Positions 28,201-37,455 of a DNA stretch of 64,000 bases are shown here, one piece after another (the stretch's first letter is position 1; each line of letters begins with the position of its first letter). The position numbers and the translations under genes are program-made. The notes beneath the pieces are model-generated. The model was not told where the DNA came from. It saw nothing but the letters and a program-made list of their open reading frames with translations, and made no database searches. This DNA comes from Numida meleagris (Eukaryota > Chordata > Aves > Galliformes > Numididae): assembly GCF_002078875.1 (NCBI RefSeq), contig NC_034414.1:25578637-25642636 (forward strand). The letters are read 5' to 3'.

Positions 28201-31200
28201 GGTCTCCTACATCTGTAACTGCCTTGGCACAGGTCTCAGGTGTGCATGGATACCCATCTCTTATCTTCCCCCTTCTGTCTCCTGTCTTTGTGAACCGCCT
28301 CACGATCCCATCACATTTCTTTACGTCCAGCTTCTGGCCTGTCTCGTCCTGTCTGCACCTGTCTCGTTCCATAAGCCATCCCCTCAATGGTGAGACTCTT
28401 CTTCAGCCTGACATCTTTTTCTGAGTCTTTAATTTCCATTTCCTCTGAGTCTTATATCTGAATGGTTGGTTGGTAGACTTCAGCAGTTGCACCGAGGTGC
28501 AACTGCACAAGGAGCTCAAACATTTCTTTGGTCAGTCTTGAAAAGTGACATGCTAGGAATCCCCAGTAGTACATGTAGGTTACACCAATTTTGCTCTTCT
28601 CAAGGTATATCTGACTAGTAAATGAAGGTGCAGGCCACTAAGTGTTAGCTGGACCTAGCAAGTTAATAGTGACAGTGATGTTATGCCACTCAGCTCAGTC
28701 CTCACTTTGTTGATCAGTGCAAGTGTGCAGAGTCCAGAGTTGTTTACCTGCAGATTTGTCATATGACAAAGGCTTGGCAAAAGTTAATTCCTTGCTGCAG
28801 CTATGTGTAAGAGCAAGGAAGTGAGTGCTGCTATCATGTTTCCAAGCTGGGTGTGCAGCACATATGCAGATCTGTTCTTTGGGTTTGAGAGAATAAAAAG
28901 CGTGGATTAATTTTTAAATTATCTCTAATTTGGAGAAAAAGTACTAGCTGGGAAACTATTTAACGTGCTGAGAGAGCTCTTGAATCTGTTACAAACCCTG
29001 GTTTAAGGTACTTAAATCAACTGAAAACTAGCTGGTAACTTGAAACTGAATCATAAGTCCTACCTGCCAAGGCTGCAGTCTCCAGTGATTTTTCTTTTGT
29101 GTTAAAACCTGAAATGCCTTCCTGAATTACTCAGCTGAGTTGTGCAGTATGAAGCTGGATGTCAGCCAGTGCACTGACACCTTGCATGCTAGGGGGACTA
29201 TACGTTGCACAGTTTTATAATCCTTTTGCTGTCTTCTTACTCACATCTGAGAAGGAATACCTCTGAAATACTTTAATCAATGACTTTTTGTGGTTCCCAG
29301 CTTGTCTACCATTCATTGCAACGTTTAAGTGCAGTATCTCTGCACCTAAGCATTGTAGAGAGATAATCTGGTTTTGCTTAAACTTTTTCTTTTTGCATTT
29401 CTGGAGGGATCAAGCACCGTAAGACTGAAGCACTGGTGCGCAAAATAGGAAATGTGTTTTGTCTGATGGACTTACTGTTATGCTGTAGGGCAGTTGCTCT
29501 GTTGAACATGGAGTGTCTGAAACTTTCAAACTCTAGCCCTTACTGAGATGAGGTTTCCTCTGACAGAAATGCAACTTAAAGCTGTGGAATCATTTCTACA
29601 GTGGGAAAATAATAGTCCTATTGTTTGTAGACTTCGTACTGAGTTTTCTCTTCTAGACTTGGAAATCAAGCAGTGGATGTATCACATGATTTTTGTAGAG
29701 TTGCTAGGAATCTGTTTGCGGAGTTAGAACAGATGGTTCAGAGAAAAGGGCTTTTTTTGTTGTTTGCTTTTTAAAGCAGCTCCCAGTGCAGTGCATGCCC
29801 TGTCAGTGTATTTCAGAAGCATCTTTCAGTCAGTACAGTGGATCCACTTTTTTTTTTTTTTTCCTCATTGACACCTGTCAGCCTTCACCTTCTTGGAAAT
29901 TGCTTTTTCCTAATTTTTACTGGAAAAGCTGTAAAAGCTGACTTTTGCTGCGGACAATCTGCTGTGGTTTCTGTGGATTGTAATGTGGCAATTTAGACTA
30001 GAACTGCAGGGCTGGCAGTCAGAGACCTGTTCTGCTTCTGACTTGCTCTGTGACTTCTGGATTCCACTTAATTTTTCTGTCCTTCAATTTTCCTGCTTGC
30101 ATAACGTTTGCTCTTAAGGAGACTTAACTGTTTTTGTTAAAGCATTTTGACAACTACAGTTAAAATGCCAAAGATATGTTGAATACTGTTGCTGTGTTTA
30201 ATATTCCCCACTGGTTTCTGAAGAGCTCTGCAGACAGAAAATGCCTGTTATTCAAGCATTTGTATTTTATTTGTGACCTTTCTCCAGACTGGCATCTCAC
30301 AGAACTGAGACCAGCATAAAAGCATGATCAGAGGAGAAATCCAGGAACAATAATGAGAAGGAAGAACTGGTTTGGGGGAGGGGGAAAAGAAAAAGGTGGG
30401 AGGGGGTAAGGCAAAAAAAAAAAAAGCAGGGCAAGAATCTTGGATGGAACTGAAGCCCACTGTGCTCAAACTCCACAAGGCTGGGTGATTCAGGAAAAAG
30501 AATGCAGATGGATTTGTTCATGTCCCTTTTTGTTTTTCAACATATATTTATGTACATATCAGTGGATATTCTTCTAGCAGTGTTTATACATCTTCTGTAT
30601 GTATTCATGAAATTAGAGAAGGTCCCCTCCTGCCTGTTCAAAGATAACCGTTGTGAAGTGCAGAAATAATAGCAGTAATGTGACTAAGTTCTGTTTTTAG
30701 GTAACTGAAGGAAGTTGAATGCCCTTTGTCCAGGCCTTTGTAAATTGAAGATAACTGCAGATTGTGTGTGTGTATGTCACTGTCTTTGTTCATGATTTAT
30801 GTCTTAACTCATGAAAGTGTTTATTTTATTAAAGCCTTGCAGGCCTTCAGCTCTGATGCTTTGGAAGTATTGCCCAGTGAGGGCTGGAAGAAAGCAGTGC
30901 TTTTCAGTTCCTTGCTTTTATTTTCAGTTTTTGAATTGTGGTGTCACAGTACTGTGGACCATTCAGAAGTGTTTCCTTTATGATTGTGTGTTACTCAGCA
31001 GTCCTCTGGAGCTCAGTCCTCACTGGAGAACACTCTAATAAGTCAATGTACTCCTTCGTTCCCATAGCTCTTTGTTCTATACTGTGCAGAACAATATATA
31101 AAGGGGAGTATGTAGGTTTCAGACTAGGTGGATGCCAAATTAGAGGCTGCTAAGATCACACACCTTTGCTATTGGAAGACCTGATTTGAAGTTGAATTTA

Positions 31201-32899
31201 ACTATAAATGAGAATGGCATACATGATCTCTATAATTGACTGTAACAACATTATGTAATCTTAACAGAGACCATTACTGATTTTGAAGAAACTAAGCCAT
31301 GGAAAAACAGGAATGTTTGAAACAAGAAGCATCTGTCAATAATATGAAGGAAAGTTCATGTAGAACTTTCCCATTTAGTGATAGATTCAAACCAGCCCAA
31401 AAACTGAATGAGAAGTGTGTGCACGTGATCTTTTGAATATGTGATAAGAAATGTTTTTTACCCAGCTGTGAGATCTCAGATATTGAAGTACCTGTACCTT
31501 ATTTTAAATCTTTATTTTTTCCTCCCCTTCAGAGTCGTGCATCAGTGTGGAGCAATGTGAGCATGTGGTATCTGAGCTCCAGGACAGCATGCGCAAAGCT
31601 ATTCATCTTTACCGTGCGGTGAGTGACCTTGGACACAGGATCTATTTTTGCAGATTGTCTTTACAGCCCATGAGCACTGAATATGTGCGCTTACACACTT
31701 TAAGAATTCTCTTGACTGCTAGTTCAGTGGCAGAGGCTTCCTGGCTGTCTACTTCTCTGCACCTAAGATTGAATTTGACAGGCAGGGATTCTTGATTTCC
31801 ATCTTCTGCATTTTCCAGTGGCTTGTTATGGTATTCTGAGCAAATCAATTAACTTTCCAAACTGTTTTGTTTATCTGTAAGCTGAAGATAACAGTATGCT
31901 CTTTTTCATAGGGGTATTAGGGAATTAGTTAGTATTTATACTGTGCCTCAGAGATACAGAATATTATAGGAACTTTAAATTTTATTATTCCCTTCTGTTT
32001 TCTGTCTTTGCCCAAGAAACGGATTAGTAAATCATCATGGGAATCCAGCATGCAACCACTCTCCTCTCCCCCTTACTGCTAGACCATCATTATGTGCAGA
32101 GTTGTGTAACAACTCTTGTTTTCTTTGCTTGGCACTGATCTGCCAAGTTATACTGATTGTGGAGCTTCCACAGTGAGCTTCTGCCACGTGTTCCTCTGCG
32201 GCTTCAGTCTCAGTTCTTGCATTAGCTCTGTGACCTCTCTGTGTTCCTGTGACCAGGTGCATTTGGCTGACAGAAAAAAGAAAAAACTATGGCCCTTTGC
32301 TACAGCTGGGCAACAGCCTCTTAGGCCTGGTACAAAGGAATCACCATCCAAAAATATGCTTCCCACCTCTATTCTTTTGGAGTAGTGCCTCTGTTTCTTG
32401 TGTGACTAGCTGTATTAGATGCATATTCTGCTATATGATTAAATTGGTAGTCATCCCAATTCAGGCGTGTTGAAGAAAAGGACACTGGGTGGTCTCTATA
32501 TCTTTTTCATGGCTTCACTTCCCAAAAGGGCTGAAACTGCTTCTTTGTGCTCTACCTGACACCCAGCGTATTCTTTTTTCTTTTCTTCTGCTTCTCTGTT
32601 TTCAGGTGTTAAATGATACGGAGTCATCTACTGACAAAGATAAAATAGCAGGCCTCCTGACAGAAACATTTTCCTTAATGAAGAAAGAGTTGGACTCCCT
32701 GAAGGATGAGGAAGAAGTTCCGAAGGTTAAGGAGGTACTGACGAAGCCACAAGATACTGCTAAGTCGCTAAATGACAAATGTGGTGCCAATCTACCAAGT
32801 CCCAAGAGTTTAGGAGATGAGCAGACACTAGCTTTACTGGAACAATATTCGGAGTTATTGTTACAAGCAGTGGAACGACGCATGGACAAAAAACACTAA
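1102..32899 (+). CDS. MAPKBP1: MAPKBP1 (JNK-binding WD40 scaffold), 3' 23 coding exons, 5' partial
   Basis: Mitogen-activated protein kinase-binding protein 1 is a cytoplasmic and spindle-pole scaffold, a paralogue of WDR62. It is known to bind JNK, TAK1/TRAF2 and NOD2, and it is mutated in human nephronophthisis type 20. The 23 exons are: 1102-1291, 2278-2424, 3291-3475, 3587-3678, 3970-4095, 5872-5942, 6393-6514, 7435-7510, 9489-9600, 10130-10193, 12764-12889, 14297-14404, 18863-19011, 19594-19643, 20164-20400, 21323-21492, 22989-23134, 23633-23803, 24646-24724, 26224-26534, 27328-28239, 31533-31618 and 32606-32899. Every border is AG/GT and every phase joins, giving 4,024 coding bases including TAA. 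The protein is very close to the mammalian one in the WD40 part (for example [31 protein letters not shown]). It then becomes a Ser/Pro-rich tail with conserved islands ([26 protein letters not shown]) and ends in helices. Roughly 330-340 N-terminal residues are missing upstream. The family assignment is very secure, and exon edges are predictions from splice sites and homology. Confidence 0.95.
2278..2424 (+). CDS. MAPKBP1: MAPKBP1 window exon 2 (WD40)
   Basis: Acceptor TGCCCTTAG, donor AAT/GTAAGA, 49 whole codons. It begins [10 protein letters not shown] and contains a textbook WD repeat strand, [17 protein letters not shown]. It directly continues the VE at the end of the previous exon, as in the mammalian VEVYPEV segment. 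Confidence 0.95.
3291..3475 (+). CDS. MAPKBP1: MAPKBP1 window exon 3 (WD40)
   Basis: Acceptor TTTCCCTAG, donor CTCAG/GTAATC, phase 0 to 2. It starts [13 protein letters not shown] and ends with the WD strand [15 protein letters not shown], whose final Arg codon is split over the intron. Confidence 0.94.
3587..3678 (+). CDS. MAPKBP1: MAPKBP1 window exon 4 (WD40)
   Basis: A short exon after a 111-nt intron. Acceptor TGTCGTAG, donor CACAG/GTAAAC. It encodes [20 protein letters not shown] and the following [10 protein letters not shown], the start of a blade with the AHDSEI turn typical of WD repeats. Confidence 0.94.
3970..4095 (+). CDS. MAPKBP1: MAPKBP1 window exon 5 (WD40)
   Basis: Acceptor TTTCTTAAAG, donor TGCAG/GTAGAT, phase 1 in and 1 out. 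It encodes [19 protein letters not shown] followed by the next blade's [12 protein letters not shown]. Conservation with mammals is near complete. Confidence 0.95.
4260..5150 (+). repeat. Low-complexity and possible old interspersed repeat in MAPKBP1 intron
   Basis: This 1.8-kb intron holds a C12 tract at 4280-4291. A 15-nt direct duplication (TGAAGCCTCAAGCAT) lies at 4321-4335 and 4352-4366. A stretch around 4,650-5,000 is rich in AAGTCAG/CAAGTCAGG-like words. The last resembles an old dispersed repeat, but I cannot assign a family. An 81-codon open frame there is probably a by-product of the repetitive composition. Confidence 0.3.
5872..5942 (+). CDS. MAPKBP1: MAPKBP1 window exon 6 (WD40)
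   Basis: Acceptor TTTGTTCTAG, donor CAGAAG/GTAACA, phase 1 to 0. It encodes [19 protein letters not shown] and RTAQK, a single WD blade strand pair conserved in MAPKBP1 and WDR62. Confidence 0.94.
6393..6514 (+). CDS. MAPKBP1: MAPKBP1 window exon 7 (WD40)
   Basis: Acceptor CATATGCTTAG, donor ATCAG/GTTAGT, phase 0 to 2. It starts [20 protein letters not shown] and ends with [11 protein letters not shown], the WD strand carrying the conserved Asp-Arg-Asn. Confidence 0.94.
7435..7510 (+). CDS. MAPKBP1: MAPKBP1 window exon 8 (WD40)
   Basis: Acceptor TTTTCCCTCAG, donor ATCAAA/GTAAGC, phase 2 to 0. It encodes [20 protein letters not shown] and GTLIK, the blade's outer strand and loop. Confidence 0.94.
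9489..9600 (+). CDS. MAPKBP1: MAPKBP1 window exon 9 (WD40)
   Basis: Acceptor TCCTCAACAG, donor CTCAG/GTAGGG, phase 0 to 1. It encodes [20 protein letters not shown] followed by [17 protein letters not shown]. The GH ends the blade in the classical WD40 manner. Confidence 0.95.
10130..10193 (+). CDS. MAPKBP1: MAPKBP1 window exon 10 (WD40)
   Basis: A 64-nt exon. Acceptor TTCACACAG, donor GACAG/GTAAGA, phase 1 to 2. It encodes [20 protein letters not shown] plus the split D-S. Too small to find by length, but both borders and both phases fit. Confidence 0.93.
12764..12889 (+). CDS. MAPKBP1: MAPKBP1 window exon 11 (end of WD40 domain and basic linker)
   Basis: Acceptor TTCTTTCAG, donor ATGAG/GTGAGC, phase 2 in and 2 out. 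It gives the last propeller strand, [20 protein letters not shown], then a basic linker ([18 protein letters not shown]). It marks the boundary between the propeller and the disordered tail. Confidence 0.93.
14297..14404 (+). CDS. MAPKBP1: MAPKBP1 window exon 12, symmetric 36-codon exon
   Basis: Acceptor TTGTTTTCAG, donor CTGAG/GTGGGA, length 108, phase 2 in and 2 out. It reads openly as [20 protein letters not shown] and about 15 further residues rich in Glu/Gly/Leu. I do not recall this segment in the common human isoform. It can be skipped without breaking the frame and may be an alternative cassette. Splice signals and open phase support it, but its usage is an inference. Confidence 0.75.
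14405..18862 (+). other. MAPKBP1: Largest MAPKBP1 intron in the window
   Basis: A 4.5-kb intron between window exons 12 and 13. It contains an A18 tract at 17,139-17,156. I see no exon with matching splice signals and phase, and no RNA gene or mobile element that I can name. Confidence 0.6.
18863..19011 (+). CDS. MAPKBP1: MAPKBP1 window exon 13 (acidic disordered region)
   Basis: Acceptor CTGCCTCCCAG, donor ACTCAG/GTATTA, phase 2 to 1. It encodes the acidic stretch [20 protein letters not shown], which matches the mammalian [15 protein letters not shown] island. The exon then ends in a less conserved part. Confidence 0.93.
19594..19643 (+). CDS. MAPKBP1: MAPKBP1 window exon 14 (50 nt)
   Basis: A very small exon. 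Acceptor CCCTTTCCAG, donor AGAAGG/GTGAGT, phase 1 to 0. It encodes [17 protein letters not shown], which aligns with the strongly conserved RSLSHWEM motif of mammalian MAPKBP1. That motif supports the call despite the exon's size. Confidence 0.92.
20164..20400 (+). CDS. MAPKBP1: MAPKBP1 window exon 15
   Basis: Acceptor AATTTCTTTCAG, donor AACAAA/GTAAGA, 79 whole codons. The conserved core reads [20 protein letters not shown] then LRQLESF, matching the mammalian RGRWVQP...SMLDLRQLE. Around it are Ser-rich putative phosphosites ([13 protein letters not shown]). Confidence 0.94.
21323..21492 (+). CDS. MAPKBP1: MAPKBP1 window exon 16
   Basis: Acceptor TTTTTTTTACTAG, donor AGCAG/GTTAAA, phase 0 to 2. 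It contains [20 protein letters not shown] and IYPEQDE, matching the mammalian IIRLLSQEEGVFAQDLEP and IVYPEPSD segment. Confidence 0.93.
22989..23134 (+). CDS. MAPKBP1: MAPKBP1 window exon 17
   Basis: Acceptor CTCTCTTGTAG, donor AATGAAG/GTAAGA, phase 2 to 1. It carries [20 protein letters not shown], almost identical to the mammalian [20 protein letters not shown]. Confidence 0.94.
23633..23803 (+). CDS. MAPKBP1: MAPKBP1 window exon 18
   Basis: Acceptor CTTTTCCCAG, donor GGAAAAG/GTACAG, phase 1 to 1. It encodes [20 protein letters not shown] and, after an acidic run, [13 protein letters not shown]. Both are conserved islands in mammals. Confidence 0.94.
24646..24724 (+). CDS. MAPKBP1: MAPKBP1 window exon 19
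   Basis: Acceptor AATGCTTAG, donor CTAAG/GTATGG, phase 1 to 2, 79 nt. It encodes [20 protein letters not shown] and SQSPAL. The SISSRFL core matches mammals. Confidence 0.9.
25243..25262 (+). repeat. A20 homopolymer in MAPKBP1 intron
   Basis: Twenty consecutive A between window exons 19 and 20. It may be the tail of a decayed retroposed copy or a simple tract. No flanking element is recognisable. Confidence 0.8.
26224..26534 (+). CDS. MAPKBP1: MAPKBP1 window exon 20
   Basis: Acceptor GCTTTCTCTAG, donor GAGG/GTAAGG, phase 2 to 1, 311 nt. It opens [15 protein letters not shown], contains a basic patch (AQKKRKSAL) and ends with [14 protein letters not shown]. The KAQSVH core matches the mammalian KAQSVHSLV. 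The middle is poorly conserved, as expected for a disordered region. Confidence 0.93.
27328..28239 (+). CDS. MAPKBP1: MAPKBP1 window exon 21 (large Ser/Pro-rich exon)
   Basis: Acceptor TTTTCACAG, 912 nt, phase 1 to 1. Conserved islands are [20 protein letters not shown] and [20 protein letters not shown]. The 3' edge is set by phase. Two donor-like GT sites lie 7 nt apart (28,233 and 28,240). Only the second (CTCAG/GTGTGC) leaves phase 1, which joins the next exon in frame. The open frame continues to 28,424 as intron read-through. The segment [11 protein letters not shown] near 27,894 resembles a MAPK docking motif. Confidence 0.92.
28240..31532 (+). other. MAPKBP1: MAPKBP1 intron with no other feature
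   Basis: A 3.3-kb intron with a T15 tract at 29,848-29,862. An exon-like stretch at about 28,339-28,387 (AG before, GTGAGA after) was tested. In the phases that fit its neighbours it meets a stop, so it is not included. Nothing else was recognised. Confidence 0.55.
31533..31618 (+). CDS. MAPKBP1: MAPKBP1 window exon 22 (C-terminal helix)
   Basis: Acceptor CCCCTTCAG, donor GTGCG/GTGAGT, phase 1 to 0. It encodes [20 protein letters not shown] and KAIHLYRA, matching the mammalian VSLEQCEQLVAELRGSVRQA. This helix belongs to the C-terminal segment used for dimerisation in MAPKBP1 and WDR62. Confidence 0.94.
32606..32899 (+). CDS. MAPKBP1: MAPKBP1 terminal coding exon 23
   Basis: Acceptor TCTGTTTTCAG, 97 codons plus TAA at 32,897-32,899. 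It encodes a helical, Lys/Glu-rich stretch ([16 protein letters not shown]) and the conserved C terminus [20 protein letters not shown] ending MDKKH. The mammalian protein ends MERKL at the same place, so the stop is conserved. Confidence 0.96.
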   Translation: MLNDTESSTDKDKIAGLLTETFSLMKKELDSLKDEEEVPKVKEVLTKPQDTAKSLNDKCGANLPSPKSLGDEQTLALLEQYSELLLQAVERRMDKKH

Positions 32900-33225
32900 A
32901 AGTGGTGTCCTTCAGGTGTGTGTGAATACACAGAAATAATCCGAAGAGGAGGACCACAGAGAGATCTTCAGACCAATGCCATCATCACACTGGTCTAGAG
33001 CTGGTGGGGTGACCTTTATAAACTGATTTCCTCAGGCCCCTACAACTGACTTGCTGTAATTCTTAGGAACGTGCTGGCCACAATTTTAACATTTTTTTCC
33101 TGATGGTCTTCAATTTCCTGTCTCTAGACAAAGTTTTGAAAGAGGAGTTTGGAGAAATTGCCGTGAAATTTCTTCATAGCCAGGAGATCAGGATGTTTGA
33201 CACCTAAAGAAAATCTCATTTATCC

Positions 33226-33231
33226 AATAAA
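33226..33231 (+). terminator. MAPKBP1: Proximal MAPKBP1 poly(A) signal AATAAA
   Basis: A canonical hexamer 327 nt after the stop codon. It is the first good candidate for MAPKBP1 cleavage and polyadenylation. Confidence 0.5.
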
Positions 33232-36200
33232 TTCTGAACTGCTGACAAAAAAACAAAGGAGTCCAAGTGAAGCCAATCTCTTCTTCTCCAAAGCTTAAGG
33301 AGAATCAAGAAGCAGACTTTTTATGAGTTTATTTAATAATTTATTTTTTCTGACTGTTGCTCTTTGTCACGTTTGTGACTATTATCTATCCTTTAACAAA
33401 AAAAAAAGTCAATCTCTTGCCATATCCCAGCGAGAAACAATCCCTGTATTATAAATCTCCAAGAGGGAGACAGGCTGGAGTGTCTGTGCAATTAATGAAC
33501 TGGTTTCTGCTTAAATTTTGTCTTGCTGTTCTTTCTTTTCCTCCCATAGTTTGTTACTTGGAGTAATCCTGCTGTTGTCATGACTACTCTGCCTGCTTTT
33601 CTCTTTGTTTCACAAGACAATCCCCATACTGTATTTTATCTGCATTCGCCTCCAGGGGGAAGACTCCACAACCCTTGGACCAAGCTTTGGAGTTTACCGA
33701 ACAAAATCAGTAATGATATTTTTAATCTGGAATTTCATATTATGTTGATGTTCTTCAGACTAGGTTTTTCTGCAGACATTTTAAAAAGGAGTTTATATAC
33801 AAATAGGAAAGTTCATTTCAGCCACCTTTCATGATTAGGAATTGGATATCAACTTCGATGTTATCATTACTGGGAAATTTGGGGATATGATTTATTTGTG
33901 GAGAAGTCACACTGAAAGTCTGGTTTCCATCAGCATAACTCTGGATTTGAGAGATCTTCAGTACAACTGCTCTTCTGTATGATTTGTTGATTTCACTGTC
34001 TTGATAGAAGATTTTATTTTTCTTGTTCTTCCAGGAAAGCAGAATACTTACATCCCAAGAAAGCTGGGATTTTGTAATTTTGTCCATTTTGTAATTCTCT
34101 TTCAACTACCCATAGAAAATGATTTACCAAGAACATCATACCAAAATATTTTTGAATGTGATTATTGCCATTCCCCCCCAGCCTCTTTTCGTTAATTACT
34201 TGATTGACAAATGGAAAGTCATCGCCTCTTGTATTTGTGTGTACAGTAATCTTCTCACCTTCTCTCTAAGCCTGTGCTAAGTTTTGTTTGTTACAACTTA
34301 AAACTGTCCAGTGATCTTTTATTAGTCAATGATAAGCTTTAAAACAAACAAAAAAAAACCCCACAATTAACCAACAGTAAAACTCTTCAGCTCCTTTGCC
34401 CTTCATTCTCACTCCTTTCCACAATCTCTGGATTTACTTGCATTTATTTTAAGGCAGAGAAGTGTACTCCCTCTTTATACTCCCAGTTCATAAAACTAAT
34501 GCAAGTAACAAGCTTCCATGTGAGTGAGAGAATGCTAGCATCTGTGGCGTTCACTTAAAGCTGGCTGGACTGCATCAGTTTGTTCTGTGGGCTGAAGGCT
34601 TGAAGCAGGCTTCTTTCATTTTGCTGTGCTGGTTGTCATCTCTTTGAAACCCTATAGCACTCGGAAATGCAGTCTGTTGGCTTGCATTGTTTTCTCTTTC
34701 TGTGACTGGGGATTTGCAGTGCAGCCTTTTTTACCACTGGGCCAGCCAGACTGTTGTAGGATGGCTTATTTCTTCAGTATACTCCAGGGCTGAATAATCT
34801 GCAGTTGACACTCTTCCCCTGCCTGATCACCGCTGCTGAGTACTTTGGGATGTGGCAGTATGCGGAGCACTTTCAGAGCTATCCAACAGCTGCTGCCCAT
34901 GATGTAAATTTGCCTCAATCAAGTGCTACAGGTGTCCTTGCTAACCTTTCCTTCCGTGGATGTGTACTGAAACTTTAAAAGTGTTATCTTCTAATCCTGC
35001 CTCATCACTCTGCTATGCTGAACTGATCGGTGTGCTGGGTCCCATAGGTGGAGAGGTTTTTGCAAAAACAGACAAACTGAAACGTATAGAAACTTTGTCG
35101 GTTTCCTTGAGTGAAAAGGTGTGCTGGAGATGCTATAAGTGGAATGTCTGTTGGCAGTTTTGCTGGGCTGTGATGGAGTTAGTGTGAGTCAAGCTTGCTT
35201 TTGGGATGATTAGTTCCTCTTCTTTCAGACTGTGAACGCATGTCCTAGTAACTTCTTGCTGTACTGGGACCTCAAGACACTCAGGTAAAATAGCAGCCCC
35301 TTCAACCCAGGTATCTTTTGGTACTGAAAATTATGGTTTGAGGGTTCTTTATACTACTTCCTTGTGCAGTTTTATTATCCATTTCATTATTTCAATTATG
35401 AGGTAGTGACAAAAGCGGTCAGAGCAAAGTTCACATCAAACTGTAGAGCAGCAACACCAACAAGTGCAACTTGCATAGCGATACAAAACAACGGTCCTTG
35501 GAAAGAAGATGTGTGAAGCAAATAGGATTTTTAAGCTGATCAGGGTAGATTTTGCTTCTGGGAGTGGATTTTGCTTGGGCATCATGGCTGCATGCAGGAA
35601 ACAGAGGTAAATTCTGACTGGAATGATGGTAAAAGAGGCATCAGGCAAGTGGATGAGCTGGTGGAGGGTGGTTGTGTAGTTTAGAGTAGAGTAGTATATG
35701 TAGGACATTCAGGAAAGCAGAGTAGAGGTAGAGATAGTCTTGGCACAAAGAACACTGTTTGGCCAATAACCATGTAAGATAAAGTACAGAAAAGCTTCAG
35801 GAAAGTAGACTTAGGACTGAGCTGGTGATCTGTAATTGCTGAATGAATCAGGTGTTTTTTAAAATGTCCTATCAGGCCTCTTGTTTCTTTGCTTGCTGTC
35901 CTCTCAGCAACTGTTTATTAGAAGGCAAATGTGTCAGCTGCCCAACTTTGTTCGGAAGTTAAGAACTGAGAAGATCAGTTGAAGAGATGCTAGTTCCACA
36001 AGTGTGTTGCTGTTTAGAATTTAAGATGAATGCAACTGTCTCTTTCCTGCTAAATTCCTATTGCTAGCAGTCAGAATATTCTTAAAAATTCTAGTTTACA
36101 GTGCAAAGCACAAATGAGATACATTTTGTTGCACCTTGTGAATGTGGTTTGCTACAGGCTCTTGGCTAGGCCAGGCAGAGAAAAACAAAATGGTAATTGC

Positions 36201-37325
36201 TTGGAAAGTGAAAAGGCCTTTGGGAGGAATTAATAAGCTTGAGCCTATCCCTCCTACTGGTTTGTGATCCCTCTTACAGGTTTGTGTGGGTGTTAGATAA
36301 AACCAGATGCCTGTACTAAAATGAGCTGTTTAGCATAGTCTGCATTAAGAATTTAGACTTGCCTATCTTCCTTACATGCTTTTTTGTATTCTCATAACCA
36401 ACATTTGTGGTCAAAATGAGAATCGTGTAATTTTCCCCATCTTGATTATGAATAGCATTGCTTGTAGGACCCTTGCTTTGTTGTTAGGCCTCTGAGGTAG
36501 TGCAGGGGAAGTGCAGCAGGCTCAGTGTCATTTCTGGGCAGTGGATGCAGCCTCCCTCAGCGTGCCCAGGCTATGTGTTTACGTGGGTTCTTTGTTTCTC
36601 CTGCTGTCTCTCTCAGGTGTCTTCTCCTTTCTCTTGGCTCTCCCAGGTGATGGTTGGGGCAGGACTTAGAGATCCTTCACGAAAATCCCCCATTTTGCAA
36701 AATCCATCGCACCCTTGTAGAGAAACGCCCCGATTCTCTGGAGCAGAAACTTACAAACTTTTTTTTAAAGAAAGAATATGTATATAATTATATATAAGAA
36801 AAAAATACAGTTATTTAAACACTATTGGTAAATTCATGCATGTATATGGTGTTCCCCTTCCTCCCTGCCACCCCTCCCTTGGATGTGCAGCATCCAGGCT
36901 ACTAAATGACAGAAACCTCATTAAATAAGAGACAGGTCTTGCGCTGCCTGTGGGTGAGCAGGTGCTGCCTTCCGTGGCTGAGCGTGCGTGGTGTTCCTTA
37001 CAGTGTAGGTCGTGGGTGTGGGCTGTGTGCTCAGCTGGGGCCCTGCTGTAAGGATCGACAGGCACCGGGCAGCAACTCTAGGAATAAGCCATGTCCTCTC
37101 TGCATGTCATGTGGGCATCCGACAGCTCTGTGTGGGCGTCAGTGCTCCCCTTCTCCTTCACCTGTATAAAATAGGGGAAAAAGAAAAAACAACAACAAAA
37201 AAATTCTACTCTCCTGATTTATTTATAAATGTTTTTATACTTCTCCCTCTAAATAAAAATAATCATTTTAAATGTTTTTTTTTTAATTTGTAAAAATAAA
37301 AACCATGTGCTCTTCTTTTTCTTTT

Positions 37326-37327
<2 letters not shown>

Positions 37328-37372
<45 letters not shown>
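37328..37372 (+). repeat. T45 homopolymer at the end of the MAPKBP1 3' UTR
   Basis: Forty-five uninterrupted T, preceded by a further pyrimidine-rich run from about 37,310. It sits about 80 nt before the last AATAAA and about 210 nt before the JMJD7 start codon. On the other strand it would be an A45 tail, but no retroposon body lies next to it. Length is likely polymorphic and prone to sequencing error. Confidence 0.95.
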
Positions 37373-37374
<2 letters not shown>

Positions 37375-37449
37375 GCACTGTGAAGCGCCCTGTGCGGCTG
37401 CTGTTTTTAACTCTGTATTCATTTGTACTCCGTGTCTTAGAACTGTTTC

Positions 37450-37455
37450 AATAAA
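37450..37455 (+). terminator. MAPKBP1: Distal MAPKBP1 poly(A) signal AATAAA
   Basis: The last canonical hexamer before the GC-rich island, followed within 30 nt by TGGTCATTTGG and then G-rich sequence. Predicted cleavage is near 37,470-37,480. Confidence 0.5.

Noticed and set aside
28339..28387. Exon-like segment after the large MAPKBP1 exon
   Set aside because: In the phase set by the upstream donor at 28,240 it meets TAA. With the 28,233 donor it would create a stop at the next junction.
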